64,000 nucleotides of DNA from Epiperipatus broadwayi (GCA_028023455.1 JAQFVV010012476.1:3285555-3349554), one strand, 5' to 3'; positions 13,081 to 26,210 are shown, numbered from the stretch's first letter. Program-made: numbers and translations. The notes: generated from the letters alone by a model not told the origin.

Positions 13081-13639
13081 TCAATATATATATATATATA
13101 TATATATTGTACCACCATTGAATATATAGTTACAAACACATGTATTCTGCAATTACATATGGAATCATCTATTAATACTTTAAGAGAATTCACTGGCCTG
13201 AGCCAGGCATGGCTTTAAGTTGATCAAAATCCATCAGTTTTTATATTACCATAGTGAAGTTATGCTTATTTTAAAACTTAAAAAAGTACCATATGATGTT
13301 TCCCTCACTCAAATTATTTTATAAATAAAAAATAAATAATATTCAAATTTAAGTTTTAACAAAGGATGAAGGCAGTCTTTCCTAGGTGCTGATTGGTTGT
13401 TGCTCATATTGGACAAAGAGAATGCCTGCCAATAATTTTTATCACTCCAACTTCTTTGTTTTGATTTTGATTATAAATATGCGATTTTTTTCACATGTAT
13501 TAGTGAAGCTGTAATTATACTATAATGTTTAGTATGCCTGTTTAGCACTTTTGAGATTTAGTATTTAAATATCATACTCATAGCTTTACAAATGTAGACT
13601 GTTGTAATTTATTGTACACATATGCAACTGAGCTTGAAT

Positions 13640-14545
13640 TTTTAATTAGTTAGTCCATTGTTTGAAGAGAGCAATGCATGCCTCTCTTCTATTAATGGCA
13701 CTGAGATCATTTGCTATATAAAAAGCTTCTTTGACTTTTCTTTTGGCATTGCTCTTCTCTGTGCAAATTATTTAGGCAGAATTAGGTTCAAATACATGGC
13801 CTGTAGCTGCTTGGTGGTCCCAGAAGATCGATGTTTCTTCATTTATATTTTTAACCCTGTTGTATGCATACCTGTGTTGGTAAATTTTTTATATTGATGT
13901 TAGCCTGAGACTCACCATAGTAAAATGCCTGGCAGCCTGATTGAGGGCATGTTATTTTATAGACCATATGAGGGGCTTGATCTTTTTTTTATTTTATCCT
14001 TGGAATTATTTATTAGTCGATTCGTGTTGGGAGGTGTTCTGAAACAAAATTTGAAATCATTTGTCAATTTTTTAGCAATTTTCAAAGTTACATTCCATGT
14101 AAAAGGAGTTGTTAAGTATTTCATATATTCTTTAAGCTGTTTTTTCTGGAGTTTTCTATAAAATATTTTTATTCTCTGATGGCTGGTATTGGGTTTAAAG
14201 CCTATGTTAATTATTTTTTATATATTTATCAACGTTTTTTCTATCTGCTGTGTATTTACATAAATGATGATTTTTGAATAGGAAAGCATTCCTACTTGCT
14301 CACTTATATGTGTTGGGAGTATTAGACTTTGGACATGTGTAACCTCTTATGTGCAGCAATTTAATTATCATTTTATAATCTAGGTATGTGTTCTCTCTTT
14401 TTATTATTAAGTCTAGATATTTTATTTCCTGTTCCTTGTTTTCATCAGTTCTACTGAGGGTTAATCCTGAGATGGCTTGATAGTTGTGGAAGGTTTTGCT
14501 GTAATAAAAATGTCATCAACATATCGAGTGTATATGTGAGTTGAA
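13640..14545 (-). pseudogene. Penelope-like element relic: RT motif C to GIY-YIG (P2)
   Basis: Read on the minus strand, YTRYVDDIFIT gives the RT active-site motif (YVDD codons at 14,512-14,523). Thumb and connection text with stops follows: EIKYLDLIIKRE, then KKLTNDFKFCFRTPPNTNRL. The endonuclease comes next: ITCPQSGCQAFYYGESQANI, HRYAYNRVKNINEETSIFWD, and SNAKRKVKEAFYIAND near 13,700. Several frameshifts and stops interrupt it, so it is dead. It is the longest PLE protein trace in the window, and it establishes the RT then GIY-YIG order known for the family. Confidence 0.8.
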
Positions 14546-14739
14546 AATGTAAGTTTTAGATCATTTTAAAAATATTTTTGATATATTATAAATTATTTAG
14601 ATAAAATATGCAGAAAAGAAAATTATTTTAGAAAAATAATTAAGATTATAGTAAAAATTATTTATTTTTACTCAACATAAAATTGAGAAAGAAATCAATG
14701 ATGTCTGCAGCACTTTCTAATTTGTTACGATCTTTTTTT

Positions 14740-14975
14740 TTAGGTCTTCTGCTATCGAATATTTAAAAAAATTATAAACAGACATTTATTTTTGAAAAAA
14801 CTTTCATTCACTTTCATAATCTGACAAATTATTAATATACTTTTTACAAATGAAACTAAAATGAATACAATATTACAAGATGAATATATGTTTACTGCTG
14901 ATTTTGTAATTGACCAATCAAAAGTGCAGAGTTTTAACTCACTCATCCAACTGGAGTTTCTGCACCTAAAAGGTT
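14740..14975 (+). repeat. Truncated copy of the TTAA-ended element's right end
   Basis: This stretch matches 58,960-59,195: TTAATATACTTTTTACAAATGAAACTAAAAT-like text, then TTGACCAAT, GAGTTTTA, and AAAGGTTAAT at the end. Only the right end of the element annotated at 58,242-59,191 is present, and it stops at the same AAGGTTAA. Confidence 0.55.
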
Positions 14976-15439
14976 AATAAATGATCAAATTAATTTTAAA
15001 AGAAATGATTAAGCAAAATATAAATTATATGTTTTAAAGAGTTTTTTAAAATGCAAACTTTCAAAAGTAAAGTGTTGCATCATCTTGCAATCATATAAAA
15101 AAATGAAAGAGAGCTTTAATATTAAAGAATGAGTAGGAGGGGGGAGATAAACTGTAGGTTAAAGTTAAAATTAGCTCTTCCTTTTATAGATTTAAATAGA
15201 AAAAAAAAGAAAAATGTAAAAATGAAACTGAACTAAAATATATAATTTGTAAAAAAAAACTTCTAAATTTAAATTCACTTAAAGATTGCTTGGCTGATAA
15301 AGAAAAGAAAAAGAAATAATAATTCCCATTGCACTAATTAAAGAAACAAAGGAAAAGACTATCAACATTATTTTATCAAACCTTAGATTACTCTAAACAA
15401 AAAGTTAAAGTAAGATAGAATACAAATTTAATTAAGAAA

Positions 15440-16200
15440 ATATAAAATTTAATTAAACTAGATCGAAGAATGATAAATAGAGAATAATGAGGAAGAAGCA
15501 TATAAAAGGACTGAGAGATATTTTTAATATATAGTCTATATTCAGTATTATTCAATATTGTCATATTGAGTACAGAGGAAACTGAAGTCCATACTCGAAA
15601 TAAAGACTTTATAAAGATAAGAGCTGCCATCTTATCTTTAACCTAAATTCTGATTTATATAGGCTAGTCTGAAGTCTTTTTAAGGTGACAAATCTTATCC
15701 TTATGAAGTTTCTATTTAGTGTTTGGGTTTGAGGGTGTTCAAAATGACAGTGTTGAGTTATTATAAAATTAGTAAGGTGGATATGTTAAAAAGGTGAAAT
15801 ATACTTTCTTTAATTTCATACAATCCATGCACTTAAATAATAAATGTGAATGTTGCCTAATTTCTATTAATTTAATATTAACACATAATAAATTGAAAGA
15901 CTTTGTGAATATTAATGTATATAAGAAAGTAATGGATTTAAAAGTGAACAGAGTAACATCTTCACTCTCTTAAATCAAGATGCTTATGACTGAGCTATAT
16001 AAATCATAATTTAGGTTAAAGATAAGACAGCCACTCTTATCTTTACAAAGTCTCTATCTTGTGTTTGGTTTTGAGAGTTTTTTTTTACTCAATATGACAG
16101 TGTTGATTTATTATAAAATCAGTAATTTGCATATATTTAAAAGTTGAAATCCTTTCTTTTTAATTTTATAGGATCTATGTGCTTAATAAATTAATCTGAA
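15440..16200. repeat. Repeat family F: inverted piece plus tandem direct units
   Basis: A minus-strand piece (about 15,480-15,665) is followed by plus-strand text in which GTTTGGTTTTGAG-like blocks recur at 15,722 and about 16,057, a spacing of about 335 bp. The block GTTAAAGATAAGACAGCC (about 16,013) is inverted at about 15,625 and recurs near 29,710. The inverted piece plus direct partial dimer is the same layout as family B. No hammerhead core could be made out. It has no coding capacity. Confidence 0.55.
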
Positions 16201-16549
16201 CATTTTATATATATATATAGTAACAATAAATTGGGGTATGACATGTCATATTTGAACCTGAAACCAAAAATATACAATGATATATTAAATATAATAAAAG
16301 TTGAATGGTTAATAAAATTTGAATAAAATGATTGATTTCAAAGAATATAATAATATTTACCAATGTGATGATGATGGTGATTTCTCAGGGTTGTGGATAT
16401 TATGAGCACATTGGGTATTAACAGAATAATGTTTGAATTGAGTTAGAGAAACAAATTAACTAAATGGATTAATAAAAAAATTATTAATATAAAATATATA
16501 GAACTATTCCATGTACCCTTGCAACTATTAATACATACACACATCTAAC

Positions 16550-16626
16550 AATAATAATAATAAGAACAATAAGAACAATAATAATAATTATAATAACAAC
16601 ATAACAATAATAACAACAACAACAAC

Positions 16627-16694
<68 letters not shown>

Positions 16695-16717
16695 TGATGA
16701 TGATGATGATGATGATG
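16550..16717. repeat. Compound AAT/AAC/GAT microsatellite
   Basis: Imperfect AAT and AAC units pass into clean AAT and end in a GAT block of about nine units. Confidence 0.95.
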
Positions 16718-16910
16718 TTGTGATTAATTAACATTTCTAAAGTGGATAGAATCATGTAAAATTACCCGTATAGATATGTACCTTTAAAAAATGAATATTG
16801 TAGCACTTGAAATTGAACTAGCAATAATAAGATTCAACATGTATCTTCTTGCGATGGCATTGTAATACTATGTAACTAAAAGGATCAATAAAGTTTACTA
16901 TTGTTGAAAC

Positions 16911-17032
<122 letters not shown>

Positions 17033-17039
17033 TTTCATT

Positions 17040-17760
17040 TAAGTTTAAGGTCTTATAATATCTATAATGATAAGATCTTACCATGTAAAATATTTAAACA
17101 CTACCACACCATGGTTTTATGTAGATATTTTCCTTTTAATATAGTTACAGTTGCCTTTATTAATTTTTCTCCAAGATGGTAGTTCTTCTCATTAAACACA
17201 AATGATGTTAGAAAGTAATTACAGCAGCATTGGTGATATTTATAAGGTCTAAGGTAGTTCTTATGACGCTATCCATTTCTTCCTCACTGCATTATTAAGG
17301 CAGGCATCTGTTTTGTTTTGGTGATATTCAGCAGTAATTTTTACATCTAATTACATTTTTTAGGTGTTTTGACTGGTATGGGGTTTGGTTATCTCACCAC
17401 ATATGGTAGATAGTTTTCTGCTAGATAACATCATAGTACTTGGTGTTATAAGTAAAATATTGAAAAATAGCAAGATATAACTATCCAAGTTATGGTGGAT
17501 AAATTAGTTTAATTAGTGGTTTCTCTCCATATTAAATCATGGCAACACTTCTTAAGCTGAGTCTTCAAATACACTAAAGTAGATTGGACTCCCTGAACTG
17601 GAATGCATTATAATGCCTTAGTTGTTTGTCTTAGATCTATTTATACCTATTTCATGTTCAACATCGCATTTTCCAAATAATGATTTCATCACCATCTTGT
17701 TACAAGATTTGACTGATTTCTTTATAAGAACATGGATTTTGGAAAACATTTTTCTCAAGT
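17040..17760 (-). other. Possible decayed coding DNA, unassigned
   Basis: Minus-strand translation gives islands such as CGEITKPHTSQNT and ITAEYHQNKTDACLNNAVR (around 17,260-17,410). A separate plus-oriented island encodes no known motif. Composition is a little less AT-rich than the surroundings. It could be the upstream part of a PLE or another decayed gene, but I cannot assign it. Confidence 0.2.
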
Positions 17761-17862
17761 GATACCTTCTCAAATATTATTAATTCCAGCTTTTTTTTTA
17801 AAAAAGAAAATTTTTATTCTATATTGAATGTTACAAATACAAAAATTACATCAATTACATAT

Positions 17863-18156
17863 CTATTTGAAGCAAAGTAGATCCAACCTTGTCACAAGTT
17901 TCTCTTGTGATATAGCTTGGAGCATTATTTGCTTCTTCTTCATGATTTTCGCCATGACATTCTTAAATTTAGTATCACGTGGGTCTCTCATCCCTTCAAT
18001 TGTCACTTTACATCTGACACACCACAGAGCATAATTCACGGAAATCGCCAGTTTTATATCCGTAAATATACCGTGAACTATATAGTCTTTAATTGATTTA
18101 TAGTTTGCATTCATATTGCTGTACCATTCATGAATTATCAACCTGTAATTGAACAT
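17863..18156 (-). other. Open frame of 97 codons, possible exon, unknown
   Basis: The frame has mixed composition with Trp, Cys and charged residues (HEWYSNMNANYKS, YALWCVRCKVTIEGMRDP, KNVMAKIMKKKQ), unlike the Leu/Ile/Phe-rich random frames nearby. Just inside the ATG on the minus strand, an acceptor-like TTACAG lies ahead of GTTGATAATTC. A donor-like AAG/GTTGGA lies near the other end. No family was recognised. It could equally be a chance frame of this length. Confidence 0.25.
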
Positions 18157-18199
18157 ACTGGCACATGTAAGAAAAATGTTGTCAATTGATGCTTTTCCA

Positions 18200-19350
18200 T
18201 CAAATTTGCTGTAAAAATGTGGCAGATTTCATTTAAAACTCTTTTCAAAAAGGGTAAACGAAAAAGGGTTCAAAATGCTTTAGATTTTTATAAACTTCAT
18301 AATTTAATTAAATTCTTTCACGTAATGAAACATTTTTTCGTCTTTTCTTTACAATGCACCCTATCATTGTATTATTACTCAATCAATATAAAGTAACTTT
18401 ATAAAATATTAAATAATATAACCAAATGCATACACTAACTTGTTCTTTAGATTTTTTAGGCGGTTTATATTTTATTTCTCACTTTTAAAGATGAGTTAAA
18501 TATTTTTTATATGTAGCTTTGTAATATAATCACACCCACATATGTATAATAACTTACTATCTTAAAATAATATACTTACTAACATTTACTTCTTTTCTGC
18601 CACACAAAAAGATATAATTACTGAAAAAGTAAACCAAATTTGTATTAAAGAGAAAAAATTGACAACAAAATGAGATAAAATTTACTAAAAATATGCTAAA
18701 TTATTAGTCCAAAGTAAAAGGATAAAAAGAGAAAAAAAGAGGAAAATATGCTATATAATTTAATCTATGTATTGCACTAGAAATGTATATACATGAAGCT
18801 ATATTATGAATTAATAATTGCTTAGCGCTTTCGGGAACCATAAGTGAAGTAAAAACTAAGTTATTACATATAATTTAATGTATCAAAATCAGAGTAAATA
18901 TTAGTATATGCAGGATTTTTATAATACTGATATATTATTTATTAAATTATCAAATGTCTTCATTACCTGGGAATTTGTGAAAAGTCTGAGGATCCAAAGT
19001 GCCAAACCTGCACTAAATCAAAAAGGACATATTTATTAATACATGCCAAAAAAACCTTAAACGATATTCCTGATAAAAACTATCAGGCAATTGGAAAAAA
19101 AGGCCACTGTGTTTTTTGGTCTTAAACTCACAGAAAAATCATAATAAACCACCACACTAATTGAAGCATATTGATGAGAAACCTATCCATTTTTGTTACT
19201 ATATGAACAATCACATATTAATAAAAGCCAAAAAGACAAGAATAGATAAATTACCATAAGAAAATTTGCCATGCTTAGTGTCTTAATAGCTTCAATGAGG
19301 AGTCAAAGCATCTCCTTTCAGTTAGTAGCAAATTCCTTTCTCAGATATGA
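18200..19350. other. AT-rich non-coding DNA, nothing recognised
   Basis: There are no repeats above background and no coding islands. Confidence 0.45.
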
Positions 19351-19354
19351 AGAG

Positions 19355-19552
19355 TGGATGTTTAGATTTTTTTACTATCTTTTGGGATCCAATTTAAGAT
19401 ATTTTTCATTTATTATAATTTTTTTAGCAATGTATACAGCTCAGCTCTAATTCCATTTTTAATTCTTTCTGTAATGTCAGGTTAGTGATAAATAATAAAT
19501 GAATAATATCTTAAATTGGATCCCAAAAGATAGTAAAAAAATCTAAAAAATA
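19355..19552. repeat. Inverted repeat, arms about 58 bp
   Basis: The segment around 19,362-19,412, including ATCTTTTGGGATCCAATTTA, is complementary to 19,488-19,545 with a loop of about 75 nt. It could fold into a strong hairpin. It resembles no other repeat seen here. Confidence 0.75.
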
Positions 19553-19662
19553 TCATATGTGAAATAAAAAAAATTGTGGGTGTGATATAAAAAAAAAAAG
19601 TTGTAGCTTGAGGAAATTGGATTTAATTTGAAGAAATTTTCAGTTTCAGTGAATCAATAATA

Positions 19663-20389
19663 ACCACTAAACATCACATGATCGCCATCTTATACTAGCA
19701 CATAATTGTTATTAAACAAGGCAAAACTCTCCATACAGTAAGTAGTGCCACTCAGTGTAAGCCAGAGTAATCAATGGATGACAGAAGGCTTGTGCATAAA
19801 ATCCCTATGTAGTGCCTATTCATCCAATATCCCCAGACTAGAAATTTTATGCACAAGCCTTCTGGCATCCATTGATTATTCTGGTTGGCACAGGGTGGCA
19901 CTACTGTATGGAGAGTTTTGCCTTGTTTAATAACAATTATGTGCTAGTATAAGAGATTGTGATCATGTGATGTTTAGTGGTTTAACACCAATCCTGTCTA
20001 ATAGGATAGTGGTGACTATGATTGTTAAAGAGCCAAAGATACCAAAATGTATGGGTGCTGAACTGAGTTCATACCCATATAATTATATAAGCTATTGAGC
20101 TTAGTTTGAAAATATTATTGTGTTTTCTACAATTTCATTCTCATAGTTTTGTAATTAAGTAGAGATAAAAGCTGGCTGGTGGAGGGTTGCATTAGATCCT
20201 AAGATCTAGGTGCAGTGCTCTCAGATCCAAGGCTCCCCACTGACAAAGACCACAAGCCAGAAACTAGTCTGGGGATATTGGATGAGTAGGAACTAGATAA
20301 GGATTATATGCACAAGTCTTCTGGAATCCATTGATTTCTCTGGTTGGCACAGGGTGGCATTACTGTATGGAGAGTTTTGCCTTGTTTTT
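19663..20389 (+). mobile_element. Family-B hammerhead retroelement, insertion B2
   Basis: The element is flanked by AATCAATAATA at 19,652-19,662 and 20,390-20,400, an 11-bp target-site duplication. A truncated minus-strand piece (19,663-19,840) is joined head to head to a full plus-strand unit (19,841 to about 20,303), followed by a partial second unit in direct orientation. The TATGCACAAG start recurs at 19,847 and about 20,308, giving a unit of about 463 bp. It has no coding capacity. This is the clearest specimen for defining the unit. Confidence 0.8.
20227..20282 (+). ncRNA. Hammerhead ribozyme motif, family B (B2)
   Basis: CCAA; stem I TCCCCA; core CTGACAA (U7C and G8A); AGACCACAAGCCA; GAAA; ACTAGT plus cleavage C; TGGGGA; TTGG. 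Stem I is fully Watson-Crick here (C-G at the third pair, where other copies have U-G or U-A). The G8 change should inactivate it. Confidence 0.65.
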
Positions 20390-20409
20390 AATCAATAATA
20401 GTTGAAAAT

Positions 20410-21390
20410 GAATATATGTATTTCAGAATTTCCTTTTGTTTTCAAAGTTATCCCTGTCATATTTTTATTTTAGAAGTAGAAATAGAAAAGTTGTTGATAT
20501 AATATTTAATAGTAGCTAATAGTTTTTATTGTATCCGTTATGGCTAAAATATTTTTGACAGACTACATTATAGTGGTCTGTCACACTAATAAATGCAGAG
20601 TGAATGACAATTTTATTTGTTCTTATCAATTCTTAAAATGAATTAACAAAATTCAAATACAGCATTTACCAAATAAATAAGCATAAATTTAATCAATGAA
20701 ATGAAGAATATTAGGAAGTAAGTCACAAGTTTTAATATTGCAAACTTAGATATAAACCATTGCCTCGGGATCTCTAGGAGCAGAATCCAATCTCAACCAG
20801 TGGAGAAAGTTTCTTCATTATTAATGATTTTATAGCAAGTACATTAATATTGATAATTAAAAAGCTTTATTGCTTCGAGTTTTAAAAAGTTTGATTATGA
20901 AAATTACAGAACGTATCCATGAAACATGAACCTTGAATTCTGCTACCATTTTACAACTTCACACCAACACAGGACATTAAGTGCGGACACATCTACTTAG
21001 GTAACACAGATAAAGTAAAAACATTTATACTTTAATTAATATTAGTTTGATACCTATTTACAACTAGTACTTGAGAGATAATTGTGTTGGTTGGGATCAA
21101 GTATTGACAAATTTAAAGTGTTATTGTAACTTAAGATTATTTCCAACATTCGCTTATGTCAGACTCACATCTTACAAAGAAGATGTAATGGATGAATAGG
21201 CTAAACCCTATGCCATGATCTATACACAGCATTATAATAGTAAGTATATACAGCATACTATGTCATTAGAATTAGACATAAGTACCTGGATCAAAGTCAA
21301 CTTGGTAGTTAAATGTCTAATTTCCAAACAACTAACACTTCTTGTAATTAATAATTTCTTTATTGTTGTTGATGTTCTTTTTTCTTCTTC
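20410..21390. other. Non-coding DNA with one weak repeat
   Basis: About 20,850-20,960 resembles 22,450-22,550 (ATTGCTT...GAGTT, then ATGAACC...TTGA, then TTCTGCTA). Otherwise nothing is recognised. Confidence 0.35.
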
Positions 21391-21394
21391 TTAT

Positions 21395-21515
<121 letters not shown>

Positions 21516-21544
21516 CATCAACAAACTCTCCCACAACTTTGGAG

Positions 21545-22010
21545 TAACTTTTCATTCACTACCCAATACCAATACACTCATCAATAATACCAAAGATAGA
21601 ATCACACCTGAACTCACCCTCAAATCATTTATAAGATCACATGCCCTCAGAACAATTGCCAAGCATTGTATTATGGTGAAACCAGGACTAACATTGCAAT
21701 CAGAATTGCACAGCAGAAATATCTTTATAATAATACTATAACTAAGCTAGAAGGTAATTCAATCTTTGCCAAACATGAAAGGGCCACTGGCCATGTTTTC
21801 CAACCAACTACTGCAATCGTTGTCTGTTCTGAAAGAAACAACACCAAACATAAGGTAAAGGATGCATGTTATATAGCGAGCAATCTACATCAACCAGTAG
21901 ATGCGATGCATGCTGTTCTCTCTCACGAAAATGGTCTCGTTAATCATTTTGCATTAATTTGCATACTACATTTGTATAGTTCTCAACACTTTAGTAGCTA
22001 TAATTACGGA
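21545..22010 (+). pseudogene. Penelope-like element GIY-YIG relic (P3)
   Basis: In the frame that continues past 21,666, translation gives HPQIIYKITCPQ, then QALYYGETRTNIAIRIAQQK, NSIFAKHERATGHVF, and SERNNTKHKVKDACYIA. These are the GIY-YIG core, the conserved Arg helix, the EHxxxTGH-like segment and the C-terminal Lys/Arg-Ile block seen in P2. The frame is open for about 165 codons from 21,666 but is shifted upstream, and no RT is present. The ITCPQ...YYGE text is nearly identical to that at 13.9 kb. Confidence 0.78.
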
Positions 22011-22276
22011 AGCATAAAGCCTTTCAAAAGTGCTCAGCTCATTAAATTGCAGAATATTATTTGCATTTACAAACTTTATTATCTGTGCAGAAAGCAAATA
22101 TTTATATATGTTATCAATTACATGCTAATGAAGTACATATTTAATTATACTTGTGAAAAGTAAGAACTTGCATTGCGAAATTTTTACAGCAATGCACTAT
22201 TGAAGATTTATTTAATATATCTTCAATATTTAGTTTGTATATCATCACATGTAAATAAATAAATTAACGATTTATA

Positions 22277-22415
22277 TATATATATGTAAATCTTATGGAA
22301 GAAAATAAATCTTCACAAATGTACTATTGGCAGGTCAGTGCATGTAAATTTAATATATCAATACAATAGCTCGTGTGTGAAAATGTATTTCCTTCCACAA
22401 GATTTATATATCATC
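22277..22415. repeat. Inverted repeat, arms about 48 bp
   Basis: The arm containing AAATCTTATGGAAG is complementary, with mismatches, to the arm containing CTTCCACAAGATTT. The loop is about 35 nt. Confidence 0.65.
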
Positions 22416-22429
22416 ATTAACAGCCATTT

Positions 22430-24055
22430 GTAAATAAATATCTCCAAAATAATAATTAAATGACTTATTGCTTTGGAGTTCATAAGGAAAGTATACAACT
22501 TATGGCTGTGAACCATGGATCTTGAGCTCCAAAATCTGCTGTTCTATGTCAATTGCAACTCCAGAATAAATAAAAAGAAAGATAAAATAAACAGAATTGG
22601 TGGTGGTGGGAGGGGGGAAACAAGATTGAATCAGAATTGTTCTAAACGCAATTAAAAAACTGAAATAAACACAGTCACAATAATCATAGTCAATGCAGAG
22701 AGATGGCTGAGAGTACACAAGGATATAACGGCTTCAGTCCCCCTATTTCTAAATATAACTGATCAAAGCAACAAGATTTATATATATATGTAATATAGGT
22801 AATGATCTTGTAATGAAAATCATGCAAAAACCCCATAAAATGCATGTTTATGCTAAGAGAATATCAATTACCCTAACCTCAATCCTCGAATCAATAGATT
22901 AATTAGGGCATACCTACACAACGATGCTAGAGTGAAACATAATTAATTTAAATGATATATTCTAGACAGAAAGGCATTGATTTTTGTTACGAAAGAAAAA
23001 AAAAATGTTTATAAGATAAAAATCGCATGAAATAAAATTCTATAAATACTATGCATGGAAGCTCTTATTACACTTGTCTGTAACCCTAGAAGATGTTAAT
23101 ATTTATAAATAACAATTTTAAATGTAAAATAAATGATATCTGCACAAAGAAAGCACTGGGCTCACGTATTGATTGACGAAAAATATTTTGGAAAAAAAAA
23201 ACGTTTACAAGTGGAAATGTACAATTCTATTTTAGTAGATAAGACACCTAGATTTATAGACGTACCCCCTCCCCCCCTAAAAAATAGAAAGTTTTGTCAG
23301 TCGTTCTACAACATTCCATAAATATTGTATATACAAAGTAACGGTAACACGTGTATATATTTAATATAATAATCGAATGGTTAATGCTTGTGAGTCCATA
23401 AAAATTTAGAGCAACGGCAGGAACAGACCTGGGCCACAATTCATTGAATCGTGGTCTTTAGGTTATCTCCCACTGCACCTAAGCATTCATTATTACTGAT
23501 ATATTTATCAGTAATTGCATTTTGGAAAAGTTATTCTCTGCATAGGTTGTAGTTAAGTTATATAACAGTAATGTTTAGAAAAGTATTAGGGTACTGTATT
23601 TGCCTGAAGGTTTGTGTTGATGGCATCTTAGTTATACTACATTTATGATGGAAATAGTCTACTATATAAGTGCAAATATTATGCTACTATTTTTGGAGGA
23701 AAGACTCAAATTGTCAGTATCATGACTCTATGTCACATGGATGCTTAATAATATATAAACCTCCTTTAATAACATTGGAAGACATTTGCCGCTACCCCTA
23801 TACATCTTAAACCAATATTTGTTTGTATAAATTATATAACATACTATGATGAAAGATTAGACTGTCATCTAAAAAGCAATATTTACAAAATGTGAGATAA
23901 GCAGTATGGTTTTGAATCATCTGCAGTTGTAATCATTTATGCAAAATAATTGTTATGGCAAGAGTGTAACATGATATGGCTGCCCAAGTTATGACAATTC
24001 TAAACATCAATATGTTAGTATTTATAAATGTATTTAAACACACATTTATTACATA
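22430..24055. other. Non-coding DNA, little recognised
   Basis: There is a short C-rich tract near 23,264-23,278. No domain or hammerhead was seen. Frames at 22,500-22,718 and 23,133-23,321 look random. Confidence 0.4.
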
Positions 24056-24590
24056 AGTAATATTTACTAAGGATTTAACCTCAAGAATATGTGTGTAAAA
24101 ATGTGATATTAGGGACCTCTACAGGTCTTAACCACAAGCTTACACTTTGGAAGAAAAGAGGGGAACCTTTTTTTACTTCAACCTACTTTCTGTTTAAGTA
24201 GGTCAAGCTGAAGCAGTTAGATCCAAGAGCGTGAAATATTCAATACTTCACTGATTAAGTCCACATTTCTTATTACACATTAATACTTTAAATTATCATA
24301 ATAGATTTCTAACTACAAGATCTTTCTATTGACTTGTAAATCGAAAGATTTCATGAGTATTAATGTGTAATAAAAAATGTGGACTTAATCAGTGAAGTAT
24401 TGAATAGCTTCATGCTCTTAGATCTAACTGCTTCAACTTTACCTATTTAAATAGAAAGTAGGTTGAAGTAAAGAAGGGTTCCCCTCCTTTCTTCCAAAGC
24501 ATAAGCTTGTGGTTAAGACCTGTTGAGGTCCCTAATATCGCATTTTTACATGTATATTCTTCAGGCTAAAGCCTTAGTAAATATGTTAGT
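24056..24590. repeat. Long hairpin repeat (arms about 230 bp)
   Basis: The left arm, about 24,061-24,285, is complementary to the right arm, about 24,352-24,583. Matching blocks include TTTACTAAGG, TAGGGACCTC, CTTCAACCTACTTTCT and GGACTTAATCAGTGAAGTAT. The loop of about 65 nt contains AAGATCTTTCTATTGACTTG. A TA dinucleotide abuts each TTTACTAAGG end, but sequence outside the left end is shared with the copy at 26.1 kb, so the true boundary is uncertain. Confidence 0.75.
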
Positions 24591-24599
24591 ATTGCAAAT

Positions 24600-25740
24600 T
24601 TCAGGATAGCCTCTTTACTTTTTATGTTCATGGTGTATTACTTCCACTCTATGGCAAGAAAATAGTTAAACTCATGACTTTAGATTGATAAACTTGCCAT
24701 AAATGATTTTCATGCAAATTTCCACATGTAGAGTAGATGTCGAAACATATCTTAACCTCTGTTGTCATTTAGATATTTGTTGTTTTGTGTCTTCTTTTTT
24801 GGGTGCAATCCTTTGTCACTTCTATTAAATTTTTGAAAGTACACAATAAGACCCTGAATTGCTGTGATTTGAGAAATCATCTGATGTTTGATTACCAAAA
24901 GTGGTATCAACAAGCGATGCTGTGGTCATTCAGTTTTTAAATTAGAAAATCTAATACAGTGCTAAGTACTACATAGCAAAGTAATCAAATGGCCAGCACT
25001 TGGATCATCTGATTATTGAGTACAACTTTCTTAAACATGGCAGAGAAAAGTTAATTAAATGGATTGTCACTTTGAAGGTCATATGATATTTAAGTAGTGA
25101 AAGTGTATATTCTTCTTTACACTTACCTGCCACCTATTGTAAGCTTTAGTAACTAATAGATGCCAGATGTTAGCTATTAAACTTATGGTGAGTGGCATAA
25201 AAGTGTCAAGAAAAAAATATGCTGCTGGAAAAGCAGAAGTCATGTGATAGAGTCATGATATTTTATTGGTCTTACTAATAATGACAGCCATGCTGCAATC
25301 CATGGATTTTCAGATCTTAATTTAATTATTCTGCCATCACACTAAATCACCAAGAATTCTGATAATTGTTGTCAACCCATTGTTGTCATGTTTTAGTGTA
25401 GCATCAGAAATTTGTAAGTTTGAATTTACAGTTCAACCATACATGTTTTGCAAATAAAGCATATAAGAATAAGTGGAGTGTTAAATGTAGACCTTTTGTA
25501 GAGTGTGTTTCTCTGTTATTTTGCAAGGTTTTTTATTGAGGAGGTACTGTTTCACGAAAGTTTGAATAAATTTAGTCATCATCCCTATGAATATCAACTC
25601 TAACTCAGTAAGCAATTTAACATTTTTGCATACCGATAATAGAAATAGTAATGAAATGACAATTTGACTTCTTTAATGTAACTAATTGTAATTTTACTTT
25701 TTGAACACTTATGAAAATAGGCCACTTTATTAGATAGTCA
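24600..25740. other. Non-coding DNA with faint family-B-like text
   Basis: At about 25,120-25,340, words such as CTGCCACCTATTGTAAGC, GTAACTAATAGATGCC and GACAGCCAT resemble a decayed family-B unit. No core motif survives. The rest shows nothing. Confidence 0.3.
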
Positions 25741-25767
25741 TTTTAATATTATAATTCTTCTACCTGA

Positions 25768-26210
25768 GTAATATTTACTAAGGCAATAAACCTAAAGCAT
25801 GTGCAGTTGAAAATGCGAAGATAGGGACCTCTACAGTTCTTAACCACAAGGTTACGCATTAGAAGAAAAGAGGGGAACCATTCTTTACTTCAACCTACTT
25901 TCTATATAAAAAGGTGAAGCTGAAGTGGTTAGAACTGAGAGCATGAAGCTATTCAATACCTCACTGATTAAATCCACAATTCCTATTATAAATTAGTACT
26001 CGTGAAATCTTTCAATTTACAATGAGTCAATAGAAAGATCTTATAGTTAAAATCCATTATGATAATTTAAAGTTGTAATTATAAATTTATTTAGCACACA
26101 TTGATTACATAAGTAATATTTACTAAGGCAATAAACCTAAAGCATTTGTGGTTGAAAATGCAAATGTGTGTTAAATAAATTTATAATTACAACTTTAAAT
26201 TCCTCTACCT
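25768..26210. repeat. Second hairpin-family copy with inverted loop
   Basis: The left arm (25,770-26,000) matches the left arm at 24.06 kb. The following loop text (26,005-26,060) matches the reverse complement of the loop at 24.3 kb. The right arm is missing. A partial second left end (26,100-26,160) and a small palindrome (26,065-26,200) follow. Confidence 0.6.

Noticed and set aside
24063-24581. Mariner-type MITE with TA duplications
   Set aside because: TA abuts TTTACTAAGG on both sides, but the sequence outside the left TA is shared with the copy near 26.1 kb, so this is not the true element end.
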